From assembly GCA_029210745.1 (NCBI GenBank), contig JARGFI010000001.1, positions 1 to 64,000 of the forward strand: 64,000 nt of DNA, written 5' to 3'. This DNA is from Desulfuromonadales bacterium. GTDB taxonomy: Bacteria > Desulfobacterota > Desulfuromonadia > Desulfuromonadales > JAHYIW01. Shown piece by piece: positions 19,117 through 29,249 of the stretch. The notes beneath the pieces are model-generated. The model searched no databases and was not told the origin of the DNA. It worked only from the letters and a program-made list of their open reading frames with translations. The position numbers were made by a program, and so were the translations under genes. How positions within the stretch are numbered: position 1 is the stretch's first letter; each line of letters begins with the position of its first letter.

Positions 19117-21114
19117 GTGATGGTTATGACAAATCGTCAGGTTGGAAGTCGCTGTCGTCTTTATTCGCTCTTTGGCCTTTTTCTCGGGGTTCTCGCACCC
19201 ATCGGCTGGGAATTTTTACGGTTGATCGTTTTCTGGGATGACAATCTGTCGATCATCGACCAGGTGACGGGAGATGTCTTTGCCAGCGTTGAGTCACAAT
19301 GGCGCTATGCCTACATGGGGGGAGGGACGGCCCTGGTTCTTGCGTTTCTTGGTTATCAAATCGGTCGCCGGACGGAAGATATTCATACACGCGCGGAGGC
19401 TCTCGACAAACTGAATAAAACCATTGATGAACAGAAAAATATTTACGAAAAACGCTTTACCGATCTGAACGCCGGAATAAAAAATTTTCACACCATCAGC
19501 AGCCAGATTCAGAAAACCCTGGATCGCGATGTTGTCCTGAATCTTACTGTCGACGGTTTGCACAATGTTCTTGGCTACGACCGCGTCAATTTGTTTTTGG
19601 TTGATCGTGAGAACAACTGTTTGCGGGCGGTGGCGATGCGCGGTGAGACGGTTCACAATATCGGCAACATTACTTTGCCGCTCGACCAACGCGCCGGTTC
19701 TTTTTACAAAGTCATCAAAGATGGGGAAATCCTGCTGGTTGAAGATATCAGTGAACTTTCTCAGGAATATCATCTCCAGCCTCCCTGTAGCGCCATCAAG
19801 CAGCTACGTTCCAAATCATTTATTATCTGCCCGATTATCGTACGTGGCGAAGTGGTTGGTCTCTACGGAGTTGATAATTGTTCCAGTGGTAAACCACTCA
19901 ATGACAGCGATGCCGATACGGTGAAGTTGTTTGCCGATCAGGTCGCGACGACCCTGACCAAGATCCGGATGATTGACGTGATTGAAACGTTGACCGGTGA
20001 ACTGGAACACACCTTCAACGAACTGCTCAAGTTTCGCGAGGAACACCGGCGGCTTGATCTCGCACTTAATCAGGCGACGACCTCGACAGGTGAGGCGATC
20101 AGCGAGATATCAGATGCCGCCGGGGTTGTGCACGAAGCGGTTGATGCGACCCGTTCTACAGCCAGTGAAATGTCAGCAACGATTGAGGAAGTTTCGGAAA
20201 ACCTGGGACGACTGACCGATTGTGTTGATAAATCAATCTCCGCGATGACTGAAATCTCCGCGACAATCAAGTCGGTGGAAGAGAACAGCTCCCGCTCTCA
20301 CGACATGTCTCAAACCGTCATGGAACGTGCTGAGGTTGGCGCCCGCGCGGTCACTGATACCCTGACGGGATTACAGGGGATTTCTTCAGCCGTTGAGAGT
20401 GCGGTCGCCACGATTGAACGGCTGCTTGACAAGGGGGATGAAATTGGCAACATTACGACAGTTATTAACGAGATAACGCAAAAAACCAATCTGTTGGCAT
20501 TAAACGCGGCTATTATCGCTGCGCAGGCCGGTGAACATGGACGTTCTTTTGCGGTTGTTGCCGATGAAGTGGGGAATCTTTCGCAGGAAGCGGCGGATTC
20601 AACCGGAGCGATTGAGCAGATCATCTCTGAAATCCAGATGCTGACCCAGGAAACGGTGTACAACATTTCGCAGACCCGCACCCTGGTTAACGAAGGGGTC
20701 AAGCTTGGGCACGGAATGGAGGAATCGCTCAGGGATATTCTTGACAGTGCCTTTCAAGCGATGAATATGTCGTCAGAAATGAGTGTGGCAACACAGGAAG
20801 TTTCGCGCAGTGCTGACTCGGTTTCGCACTCGATCACCGAGCTGGGAGATATGGCCTCACGCATTTCAACGGCTTCACGCGAGCAAACTCTGGCGACCCA
20901 TAATATTGCTGAAGCGATCGAAGAAATCAAGCGGCTGACTGACGACATGGTTGAGGCAACCGAAACCCAAAAAAGTAATACGCGCGACATTGAATCGGCG
21001 GTCGGTTCTGTCAGTTCAATGGCAACCCGAATCTTCTCCGAGATAGAAAATCGACAAAAAGGCAGTCATAAGATTATCGAAAGTCTGGAGGCTCTGAAAG
21101 GGGTAACAGATTAA
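19117..21114 (+). CDS. Methyl-accepting chemotaxis protein with GAF domain
   Basis: Two N-terminal TM segments, GAF-like region, ITQKTNLLALNAAIIAAQAGEHGRSFAVVADEVGNLSQ hairpin. Confidence 0.9.
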   Translation: MMVMTNRQVGSRCRLYSLFGLFLGVLAPIGWEFLRLIVFWDDNLSIIDQVTGDVFASVESQWRYAYMGGGTALVLAFLGYQIGRRTEDIHTRAEALDKLNKTIDEQKNIYEKRFTDLNAGIKNFHTISSQIQKTLDRDVVLNLTVDGLHNVLGYDRVNLFLVDRENNCLRAVAMRGETVHNIGNITLPLDQRAGSFYKVIKDGEILLVEDISELSQEYHLQPPCSAIKQLRSKSFIICPIIVRGEVVGLYGVDNCSSGKPLNDSDADTVKLFADQVATTLTKIRMIDVIETLTGELEHTFNELLKFREEHRRLDLALNQATTSTGEAISEISDAAGVVHEAVDATRSTASEMSATIEEVSENLGRLTDCVDKSISAMTEISATIKSVEENSSRSHDMSQTVMERAEVGARAVTDTLTGLQGISSAVESAVATIERLLDKGDEIGNITTVINEITQKTNLLALNAAIIAAQAGEHGRSFAVVADEVGNLSQEAADSTGAIEQIISEIQMLTQETVYNISQTRTLVNEGVKLGHGMEESLRDILDSAFQAMNMSSEMSVATQEVSRSADSVSHSITELGDMASRISTASREQTLATHNIAEAIEEIKRLTDDMVEATETQKSNTRDIESAVGSVSSMATRIFSEIENRQKGSHKIIESLEALKGVTD

Positions 21115-21148
21115 TTTACAGCTTATTTTTCTTTGCTGTCGGAACCAG

Positions 21149-21186
21149 AACGGGGACGTAACCGAATAAACGGCTACGTCCCTGTT
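21149..21186. terminator. Imperfect inverted repeat between convergent genes (candidate bidirectional terminator)
   Basis: AACGGGGACGTAACCG-AATAAA-CGGCTACGTCCCTGTT between MCP (+) and nrdJ (-). Confidence 0.55.
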
Positions 21187-21198
21187 AATATTACAGGT

Positions 21199-23418
21199 CT
21201 AGGCACACTCTGAATAGCCGCATGAATGGCACACGCAACAACCGCCTTCGTGCTCAACCGGACCGCCACACTCAGGACAAGCGCCGCCGTTTTGCGTATG
21301 CTCCCCGACCATCTCTTCGCGCTCCGCCATGTGCAGCTGAATCGCCTTGGCAACAGCATCCGCACAAGATGTCACACGATTTGCACCAAAACCAGCCGGT
21401 TTGTGGCATGTGATGCCGATCATCTGTTTGACTGCTTGCCGCGCCTGAACGCCTGAACGCCAGGCCAGGGAGACGAGCCGACCGATTGCTTCACACTGAG
21501 AAGCCGCACAACCACCCGCCTTGCCCATGGTGGTGAAAAGTTCAAAAACACCGCTCTTGTCCTCATTGACAGTAATATAGAGCGGACCACAACCGGTTTC
21601 CATCTGATAGGTGGCACCTTTAAGTGCGCGCGGTCGCTCACGTTTGCGCCCTGCTTTTCCGGTTTCCATCGGAACATTGTCTTCCGGTCGGGCCTCACTT
21701 GTTCCACCAACCGACAGAACCTGCATATCACGCGATCCGTCACGATAGATTGTGACCCCCTTGCAGCCACTCTGATAGGCCAGGCGATAAACCTTGGCAA
21801 CATCGTCACGCGTCGCATTCTTGCAGAAGTTGACTGTTTTGCTGACGGCATTGTCCGTGTGATTTTGAAAAGCTGCCTGCATGCGGATATGGTCTTCCGG
21901 AGAAATATCATGTGCGGTGACGAACAGGGTGCGCACATCCTCCGGAATTTCCTCAATATCCTGAACGGTGCCATGCTCGGCGATTTTCTTCATCAATTCA
22001 GGGCTGTAAAAACCGCGTTCACGAGCAATTTCTTCAAAGATCGGGTGAACTTCAACAAGGATGTCATTATCGAGGACCTGACGGACATAGGACACCGCAA
22101 AGAGCGGCTCAATGCCGCTGGATGCATTGCAAATGATTGAAATCGTCCCGGTCGGGGCGATTGTGGTGGTCGTTGCATTGCGTATTTTTTTTGCCTTTGG
22201 CCGGTCAAAAACGCTCCCCTTGAAGTTCGGGAAAGCACCGCGTTCCACCGCCAACTGCTGCGAAGCGGCATGCGAAACGTCGTTGATGAATTGCATGACC
22301 TTCATGCCAAGTTTTAGCGCTTCATCACTGTTGTAAGGAAATCCCAGCAAAACCAGCATGTCGGCCCAACCCATGACGCCCAGGCCGATTTTGCGGTTGG
22401 CCCGGGTCATCTCACCAATTCGCGCCAGCGGGTAATTGTTGACCTCAATTACATTGTCGAGGAAGCGCACCGCGTGTTTGATAACGTGATCAAGCCTGTC
22501 CCAATCAACCTCACCGTTGTTGACCAGTTTCGACAGATTGATCGAACCAAGATTGCACGATTCATAGCCGAGCAGCGGTTGCTCGCCACACGGATTGGTC
22601 GCTTCAATCTCTCCAATATGCGGGGTAGGATTGTCGCGATTAAGGCGATCGAGAAAAATAATTCCCGGTTCACCGTTGCTCCAGGCCATATCCACAATGT
22701 GATCGAATACCTTGCGCGCAGATTTGGTCCCGAGAACTTCACCGTCACGCGGGTTGACAATTTCATACTCCGTATCGTTTTCAACCGCCTCCATGAACGC
22801 TTCGGTCATGCCGACGGAAATATTGAAATTATTCAGTTTGGTTTGATCCCGCTTGCACATAATGAAATCCATTATGTCGGGATGGTCAACGCGAAGAATA
22901 CCCATGTTGGCGCCGCGCCGGGTGCCGCCCTGTTTGATTGTTTCGGTCGCGGCGTCAAACACCTGCATAAAAGAGAGCGGACCACTTGAAACCCCTTTGG
23001 TCGAAAGGACCACATCGTTTGAAGGGCGGATGCGCGAGAAGGAAAACCCGGTGCCACCACCACTTTTATGAATCAGGGCGGTCTGTTTAATCGCTTCGAA
23101 AATTTCCTCCATCGAGTCACCCACCGGGAGCACGAAACAGGCGGACAGTTGACCGAGCTCACGCCCTGCGTTCATCAGCGTTGGCGAATTCGGCATGAAT
23201 TCCAAAGCGGTGATCATCCGATAGAACTCATCAGCCAGCTCTTTGGGGGCAACTTTTGAACCAATTTTTTCTTCAGCACTGGCAATAAAGTCAGCGACGC
23301 GGCGGAACATATCTTCCGGTTTTTCAAGAATGGTTCCGTCTTTATCACGCTTCAGGTAGCGGCGGTTCAATACGGTAACGGCATTTTTCGACAATTGCGG
23401 CGAGGCTTTTCTGGACAT
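21199..23418 (-). CDS. nrdJ: Adenosylcobalamin-dependent ribonucleoside-diphosphate reductase
   Basis: PNSPTLMNAGRELGQLSACFVLPVGDS, GVSSGPLSFMQVFDAATETIKQGGTRRGANMG, NPCGEQPLLGYESCNLGSINLSKLV; C-terminal zinc ribbon CPECGGPVEHEGGCCVCHSCGYSECA. Confidence 0.93.
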   Translation of the reverse strand: MSRKASPQLSKNAVTVLNRRYLKRDKDGTILEKPEDMFRRVADFIASAEEKIGSKVAPKELADEFYRMITALEFMPNSPTLMNAGRELGQLSACFVLPVGDSMEEIFEAIKQTALIHKSGGGTGFSFSRIRPSNDVVLSTKGVSSGPLSFMQVFDAATETIKQGGTRRGANMGILRVDHPDIMDFIMCKRDQTKLNNFNISVGMTEAFMEAVENDTEYEIVNPRDGEVLGTKSARKVFDHIVDMAWSNGEPGIIFLDRLNRDNPTPHIGEIEATNPCGEQPLLGYESCNLGSINLSKLVNNGEVDWDRLDHVIKHAVRFLDNVIEVNNYPLARIGEMTRANRKIGLGVMGWADMLVLLGFPYNSDEALKLGMKVMQFINDVSHAASQQLAVERGAFPNFKGSVFDRPKAKKIRNATTTTIAPTGTISIICNASSGIEPLFAVSYVRQVLDNDILVEVHPIFEEIARERGFYSPELMKKIAEHGTVQDIEEIPEDVRTLFVTAHDISPEDHIRMQAAFQNHTDNAVSKTVNFCKNATRDDVAKVYRLAYQSGCKGVTIYRDGSRDMQVLSVGGTSEARPEDNVPMETGKAGRKRERPRALKGATYQMETGCGPLYITVNEDKSGVFELFTTMGKAGGCAASQCEAIGRLVSLAWRSGVQARQAVKQMIGITCHKPAGFGANRVTSCADAVAKAIQLHMAEREEMVGEHTQNGGACPECGGPVEHEGGCCVCHSCGYSECA

Positions 23419-23673
23419 GTGGTGACCCTTTAAATGAAATGTTGCGTAAAGAAGGGAGTGACAACTACATACAGTATGAGGTTGAATTTAAACCACAACA
23501 TCTGGCTAATGTCAAAGGGTATTTTTTGAATATTTTCAGCGCAAATCATAACCGTCCGGAAGTGCAGGATTTTTTTCAGTCGCTGATATGTCACTGGCGC
23601 AAAAATCTGAAAAAGGGGGGCGAAAAGTTAATGCGCTTTACAATATGAATAGATTAGGCTAAATTTACGTGAT

Positions 23674-24756
23674 ATGAATCAAAAACCGGTCCTGGATGAA
23701 AAGTCTATGTCATCGCAACTGCAAAGTCACCATGAGCTGGAAGAAGAGCTGAAGAATATCAAGAGTATTCTGAGTGTCGCCCAGGTCGTTGTGTCGTCAC
23801 TTGACCTGGACGAGGTGCTGCAGAATATCCTTTTCAGCGCGATGAGTCTGATCGATGTTCCGGCCGGCAGTATTGCCCTGTATGATCGGGTTCGTAATGA
23901 GGTTGACATCCAGGTCCACTTCGGGTTCTCCGACAAATTTATTTCGAAATCGTATTGGCGAGTCAAGCCAGGCGGGCTGACCCATACGATTCTCAATGAG
24001 GGCAAAATCTTTGTCATTAATGACACGCATGATGCGCCCTATTTCAACAACCCTCTGGCCCTGAATGAGGGGATTCGTTCGCTGATTGCCATCCCTTTGA
24101 AGATCCAGGATTCAATCATCGGTATCCTGTATCTGGATGATTTTGTTCCCCGCAAGTTTGCTGAAAGTAAATTGCACCTGCTGTCTATTGTGACTTCGTT
24201 TGCAACGATGAGTATCGATAATGCCCGGATGCACGAACAGATGCGCTTGCAGGCCAGTACGGACGGTCTGACCGGGCTATATAACCATCGCCAGTTTGTC
24301 GAACTCTTTGATCGCGAAATGTCCCGCGCAAAACGCTTTCGCGTGCCTCTGTCGCTGCTGATGATTGATGTCGATCGATTTAAACTTTTCAATGACAAAT
24401 ATGGTCATCCGGTGGGCGATGAAGTATTGATACAGGTTGCGCGGCTGATCCGTGATACGGTACGTGAAGTTGATTTGTCTTTCCGCTACGGTGGAGAAGA
24501 GTTTATTGCCCTGCTCCCCGAAACCGATCTGGCCTCGGCCCGTCCGGTCGCTGAAAGAATTCGTCGCATTATCGAAGAAAATGCCGTTGCTTCAATCAGT
24601 GTTGTCCCCAACATGCCGGTAACCGTCAGTATTGGCGTTGCCAGCTACCCTCGCAACGGGACAAGTTGTGAAACGCTGCTGAAAGCCGTTGATGACCTGA
24701 TGTACCAGGCAAAAAGTCAGGGCCGTAATCTGGTCGTTCATCCCCCCAAGAAATAA
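23674..24756 (+). CDS. GAF-GGDEF diguanylate cyclase
   Basis: GAF region then STDGLTGLYNHRQF ... RYGGEEFIALLP. Confidence 0.9.
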   Translation: MNQKPVLDEKSMSSQLQSHHELEEELKNIKSILSVAQVVVSSLDLDEVLQNILFSAMSLIDVPAGSIALYDRVRNEVDIQVHFGFSDKFISKSYWRVKPGGLTHTILNEGKIFVINDTHDAPYFNNPLALNEGIRSLIAIPLKIQDSIIGILYLDDFVPRKFAESKLHLLSIVTSFATMSIDNARMHEQMRLQASTDGLTGLYNHRQFVELFDREMSRAKRFRVPLSLLMIDVDRFKLFNDKYGHPVGDEVLIQVARLIRDTVREVDLSFRYGGEEFIALLPETDLASARPVAERIRRIIEENAVASISVVPNMPVTVSIGVASYPRNGTSCETLLKAVDDLMYQAKSQGRNLVVHPPKK

Positions 24757-24764
24757 AAATATCC

Positions 24765-26129
24765 ATGTCTCAAGAAAAAATTCTGATTGTTGACGACGAA
24801 GAACGCATGTGTCGCCTGCTGCGCCGGGTTCTCGAAAAAGAGGGCTACCTCTGTCATACGGCAACCTCTGGTGGCGATGCTCTGGTTCGACTGGAACGCG
24901 ACGATTATGATCTGGTGATCACTGATATTCAGATGCCGGGGATGGACGGTCTGGAGTTGATCCGGGAGGTGCGCGATTACAACCCTGCGCTGCCGATTGT
25001 GGTGATCACCGCATACGGAACGGTTGAAAGCGCGGTTCAGGCACTGCGTGCCGGTGCCTACGATTATATCACCAAGCCATTTGAAAATGACGATATCCGT
25101 CACGCAGCCGCGCGTGCGCTGGAACGGGTGCGACTGCTGGCTGAAAATCGTTATCTGCACGAAGAGCTGGAGGGACGCTACCGCTACTCCGGAATCATCG
25201 GTACCTCACCCCTTATGCGCGCTGTTTTCGAAATGGCGTCATCGGTTGCGGCATCGAATGCCAACGTTCTGATTACCGGAGAAAGTGGCACCGGAAAGGA
25301 ACTGGTCGCCCGCTCCGTCCATTTCAACTCCCCGCGCCATGAACGTCCCTTTATTGTTTTAAACTGCGCCGCACTGCCGGAGAATTTACTTGAGAGTGAG
25401 TTGTTCGGCCATGAAAAAGGGGCTTTTACCGGGGCATTAAATGCTAAAAAGGGACGTTTCGAACTGGCTGATGAGGGGACGCTTTTTATTGACGAAGTCG
25501 GGGAGATGAGTCTTGCGGCACAAGTCAAACTGTTACGGGTGATTCAGGAGCAAGAGTTTGAACGGGTTGGCGGTTCCCGTGTCATAGCGTGCAATGTTCG
25601 CATTGTTGCCGCGACCAATAAAGATCTGGATACTGAAGTCAGGGCCGGCCGGTTTCGTGAAGACCTTTATTACCGGTTGAACGTGGTCAATATTCATCTG
25701 CCGTCATTGCGTGAGCGCCGCGAGGACATTGAACCGTTGGCGAAACATTTTCTCGACAAATTCAACCGTGAAATGGGCAAGAAGATTGAATCGATTGCCC
25801 CGCGGGCACTCAGTTGCCTGCTTGCCTATGAATGGCCGGGAAATGTTCGAGAACTGCAGAACGCTTTGGAGCGGGCCGTGGTCCTTGCCAAGGGAAATAT
25901 TATCACTCCGCGCGATCTGCCGGGAGGCGTTCAGTCTGAAAGTCAGATATGTCTGGAAGTACCCGAACATGGGTCGAATTTGACGGATATTCTAGAAGAT
26001 CTTGAGCGGCAACTGATTATCCAGACGTTGCGCCGCGAAGATGGTTCTCAAACCCGAACGGCTGATGCCCTGGGTATCAAGCGCACCACCTTACGTTACA
26101 AAATGGAAAAATACGGCATGCTCGACTGA
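24765..26129 (+). CDS. Sigma-54-dependent response regulator (NtrC family)
   Basis: Receiver ILIVDDEERMCRLL, AAA+ ITGESGTGKELVARSVH, GAFTGA loop, C-terminal Fis-type HTH. Confidence 0.93.
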   Translation: MSQEKILIVDDEERMCRLLRRVLEKEGYLCHTATSGGDALVRLERDDYDLVITDIQMPGMDGLELIREVRDYNPALPIVVITAYGTVESAVQALRAGAYDYITKPFENDDIRHAAARALERVRLLAENRYLHEELEGRYRYSGIIGTSPLMRAVFEMASSVAASNANVLITGESGTGKELVARSVHFNSPRHERPFIVLNCAALPENLLESELFGHEKGAFTGALNAKKGRFELADEGTLFIDEVGEMSLAAQVKLLRVIQEQEFERVGGSRVIACNVRIVAATNKDLDTEVRAGRFREDLYYRLNVVNIHLPSLRERREDIEPLAKHFLDKFNREMGKKIESIAPRALSCLLAYEWPGNVRELQNALERAVVLAKGNIITPRDLPGGVQSESQICLEVPEHGSNLTDILEDLERQLIIQTLRREDGSQTRTADALGIKRTTLRYKMEKYGMLD

Positions 26130-26229
26130 CACCCTCCCGCCCTGTCTCGGCCTCTTGGCAGATTCCTGTCATTCAAATCGATTTTTTTATAATTTATCCC
26201 TGGTGCTTGCGAACTGTTCAGCTTTTTAT

Positions 26230-26367
26230 GTAGGAGCGGCTTTAGCCGCGAACAATCGCGCCTGAAGGCGACTCCTACAGCGTCATTCCGGCATGATTTT
26301 AGCCGGAATCCAGATTTTTCAGGGTTGAAAGTCTGGATCCCCGACAGGATCCTTCGGGGATGACGAC
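26230..26367. repeat. Two adjacent palindromic REP-like intergenic elements
   Basis: GTAGGAGCGGCTTTAGCCGCGAACAATCGCGCCTGAAGGCGACTCCTAC (26230-26278) and GTCATTCCGGCATGATTTTAGCCGGAATCCAG...TCTGGATCCCCGACAGGATCCTTCGGGGATGAC. Confidence 0.8.
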
Positions 26368-26457
26368 CCTTGGACGGGTAGGTGAATAGTTACGTGCTTG
26401 CTTGCGTCGATCATGTCCTGATGGGTTGTTCTGCCGAAATAACCCATGGTATAAAAA

Positions 26458-27567
26458 TTGCTCAGAATTAATTGTTCATATTTTCTATCTGCTCATGTCT
26501 CATTCTGGTTCATAGAATGCCGCGTGATTGACAAGGTCGTGAGAGTGATACTGCGATTTCTATCTATATTTGTTGTCGGGTTGATTGTTTTTTCAGGAGG
26601 TTGTCGTGAATTAACGTCTGACCGACTTTATGCACTTTATCTTGACCGTGATCCGGTAGTGGCGGACTGGGAGAGGGCTTTGCCGCGGACGGTTTATGTC
26701 AAGGGGGGGCAGCTGAATAAAGTGGAGAAAATTGGCGACATCGATCAGGATACGGTGCATACCTCTACTGCCTCGTGTCATCACGGCGCGGCTCTTCCGG
26801 ACCCGGTCGCCGTTGATCTGCGGGCATTTTATACTGACAATGACCTTTTTTTGCGGCTGAGCTGGAAAGATGCCACGCGCGATGAGGCTATTCGTGAGTG
26901 GTCTTTTGATGGACAAAAGTGGCATAGCAGTAATGCCGCAGAAGACGGTTTCGGCATTCTCTGGGATACCGTCGGATTAAACGATTTCAGCTGTTCCTAC
27001 GCCTGTCATATCGATGATTTCGGGGTCCAGGGCTCAAATTTTCATGCGCGCAACAAGATGAAGCTGGTCTCCGGAGATAGCCGACGTTTCGACCTCTGGA
27101 ACTGGAAAGCCCGGCGGACCGGCCATTTCGGTTTTGCCGATGATCGGATGATTGATGCGAACGGAATTCATCCAGATGCTTCAGGCGATATTTTTACCCC
27201 GAATTCTCACTCTGCGGCGCGTGCTGACGACACCGCCTTCGTTCCCGGAGACCGTCCGCTTTACGATGCCGAAGGACTGCCGATTGATCAGCAGTTTCAT
27301 GTCGCGGGAAGTCGTGCGCCGGGCTATTTGACCAGTCGACCAAGATCGGGAAGGGCTGATGTCGCTGCCTTTCAAGATTATGCCGACGGCCGCTGGACCG
27401 TTATTTTACGACGCAAACTGCAAACTGATGACGTGGATGATGTGATCTTCACTTCTGACAACGGGAGAGGGGTTGCATTTGGTTTGTCACTGATGGACAA
27501 TACCCTGTTTGAACACTATGCTTCGACAACCGCTGAACGTCTGGTGCTGTTGCCAAAAAAGCGCTGA
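26458..27567 (+). CDS. Lipoprotein/periplasmic haem-binding protein, ethylbenzene-dehydrogenase gamma-like (EB_dh / cytochrome c-552-type domain)
   Basis: DPVAVDLRAFYTDNDLFLRLSWKDATRDE...DGFGILWDTVGLNDFSCSYACHIDDFG...DLWNWKARRTG. Lipobox VFSGGC; GTG start at 26524 is possible. Confidence 0.7.
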   Translation: MLRINCSYFLSAHVSFWFIECRVIDKVVRVILRFLSIFVVGLIVFSGGCRELTSDRLYALYLDRDPVVADWERALPRTVYVKGGQLNKVEKIGDIDQDTVHTSTASCHHGAALPDPVAVDLRAFYTDNDLFLRLSWKDATRDEAIREWSFDGQKWHSSNAAEDGFGILWDTVGLNDFSCSYACHIDDFGVQGSNFHARNKMKLVSGDSRRFDLWNWKARRTGHFGFADDRMIDANGIHPDASGDIFTPNSHSAARADDTAFVPGDRPLYDAEGLPIDQQFHVAGSRAPGYLTSRPRSGRADVAAFQDYADGRWTVILRRKLQTDDVDDVIFTSDNGRGVAFGLSLMDNTLFEHYASTTAERLVLLPKKR

Positions 27568-27570
27568 TTT

Positions 27571-28335
27571 ATGGAGAAAAAGATGATTCGCTACCTGTTT
27601 GCCTCGCTGCTGGTCAGTCTCCTGACTCTTTCTGGATGTCAGAACGACGGAGGTTCTCAACCATCCCCCGCGACGACGTCCGCACTTCGTTCGGTGAGCG
27701 GAACAGTCGTTGCCCCGGTGGAAGGCACGACCATTTACGTTTACAAAAAAGGGATGGATCTGTATGGCCCGGCGTTTACTCTTTCCGAAGCAACTGGTGC
27801 AGACGGCAGTTTTGACCTTAAACTTCCCGCCGGTGATTACATCCTGGTGGCTCGAAAACGCCAGACGGGGGATGCCACGGGACCGGTTCTGGCGGGGGAC
27901 AACAAGAGTGAATTTATTAACTTGTCGGTTTCCAAAGATGTGACCCGATTGTCCATCCTTGCTCCTCTCAAGGTTGGTGATACCCGTCGCCTGACCGAGG
28001 ATACCCTGGTAACCAGGACCGGTATTTCCGGAACAATCTTCAATAGTGACAGGTTGCCAGTGGAGGCGGCCCGGGTCCATGTTTATGACCACGTCCAGAT
28101 GTCGGAGCGCCCTAAATTCGTTTCTGAAAAGACCGGACCGGACGGGCGTTATCTGATCTATCTTCCGGAGGGGGGAACCTATTATCTGGCGGCGCGCGAC
28201 AAGTTTGGTGGCCCGCCAAAACTCGGTGATCTTTATGGTCGTTACGATCAGGGAACGATCGAGCCTTCGGCAGTCATTGTCAAGGATGAAGAGTTATTGC
28301 AAAACGTCGATATTACTGTTCATAAGGTCTGGTAA
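27571..28335 (+). CDS. Lipoprotein with carboxypeptidase-regulatory-like (Ig-type) repeats
   Basis: Lipobox LTLSGC; GTVVAPVEGTTIYVYKKG...GSFDLKLPAGDYILVARKRQTGD...GRYLIYLPEGGTYYLAARDK. Confidence 0.6.
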   Translation: MEKKMIRYLFASLLVSLLTLSGCQNDGGSQPSPATTSALRSVSGTVVAPVEGTTIYVYKKGMDLYGPAFTLSEATGADGSFDLKLPAGDYILVARKRQTGDATGPVLAGDNKSEFINLSVSKDVTRLSILAPLKVGDTRRLTEDTLVTRTGISGTIFNSDRLPVEAARVHVYDHVQMSERPKFVSEKTGPDGRYLIYLPEGGTYYLAARDKFGGPPKLGDLYGRYDQGTIEPSAVIVKDEELLQNVDITVHKVW

Positions 28336-29234
28336 TGACACGGTATACGTTGTTATTCGTCATCATGTTCATCTTAAATGCTTGTGAACAACAGGAGCCG
28401 CTTGACCTTGCCGCCCTCGAAGGACGGGCGCGCAGTGGCGACCAGCAAGCGACTGAACAGCTGGTTACTCTCTTGGGACACACGGAGAACAACCTGAACA
28501 TGCAGGCTTACAAAATACTCCTCGATCTGGGGAAAAAGGCTGCGCCTGCGTTGATCAAAGAGATTGATTCCGACAGCAGTGAGCGTCGCGAACACGTCAT
28601 TGCCGCTCTCGGCACACTCCAGGTGCGTGCTGCGGTTCCGGAAATCAGCGCAGTATTGGCAAACACAAAATCAGGTCGCCGTTACATTGCCGCCTGGGCG
28701 CTCGGTGAAATTGCCGATCCTGCCGGGATTCCGGCATTGATTGCCGCGCTCGACGACCCTGATCACCAGGTGCGGCGCTACGCAACGCGTTCACTGATCA
28801 AGCTGAATCGCGCGGCTGTGCCCCCTCTGCTCGACGTATTGTCTGCCGGATCGGTGCGTGCCGTGGCCGGTGCCATTCGCGCATTGGGGGATATCGGCGA
28901 TCAACGCGCACTCGATGCGCTTTTGCAGCAGCTTTCCGGAGAACATCGCAGCGAGGCGATACTGGCTTTGGGGAAATTGAAGGATCGGCGTGCCGCCGCG
29001 GCGATGATCTCTGCGCTGGACGATCCCGACTGGCGTATTCGCATGAATGCGGCCATGGCTCTGGGACCGCTTGGCGGACCGGCGGCAGTCGAATCGTTGC
29101 GTAAAACCCTGGAGGATGAGGTTCGTGTCGTGCGCGAATGGTCCGCACGTTCACTCGAAATGATCACCGGCGAACATGTCCTTTATCGCAACAATGCCGG
29201 TGACTATGTCCCCCCTTACAATATCTATCACTGA
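28335..29234 (+). CDS. HEAT-repeat lipoprotein
   Basis: Lipobox LNAC; repeated units such as IPALIAALDDPDHQVRRYATRSLIKL and AAAMISALDDPDWRIRMNAAMALGPLG. Confidence 0.75.
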   Translation: MTRYTLLFVIMFILNACEQQEPLDLAALEGRARSGDQQATEQLVTLLGHTENNLNMQAYKILLDLGKKAAPALIKEIDSDSSERREHVIAALGTLQVRAAVPEISAVLANTKSGRRYIAAWALGEIADPAGIPALIAALDDPDHQVRRYATRSLIKLNRAAVPPLLDVLSAGSVRAVAGAIRALGDIGDQRALDALLQQLSGEHRSEAILALGKLKDRRAAAAMISALDDPDWRIRMNAAMALGPLGGPAAVESLRKTLEDEVRVVREWSARSLEMITGEHVLYRNNAGDYVPPYNIYH

Positions 29235-29249
29235 CATGGGTGATGTTCG

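Noticed and set aside
23419-23673. Possible cobalamin riboswitch or NrdR box upstream of nrdJ
   Set aside because: No convincing B12-box or paired NrdR-box sequence could be seen by eye.
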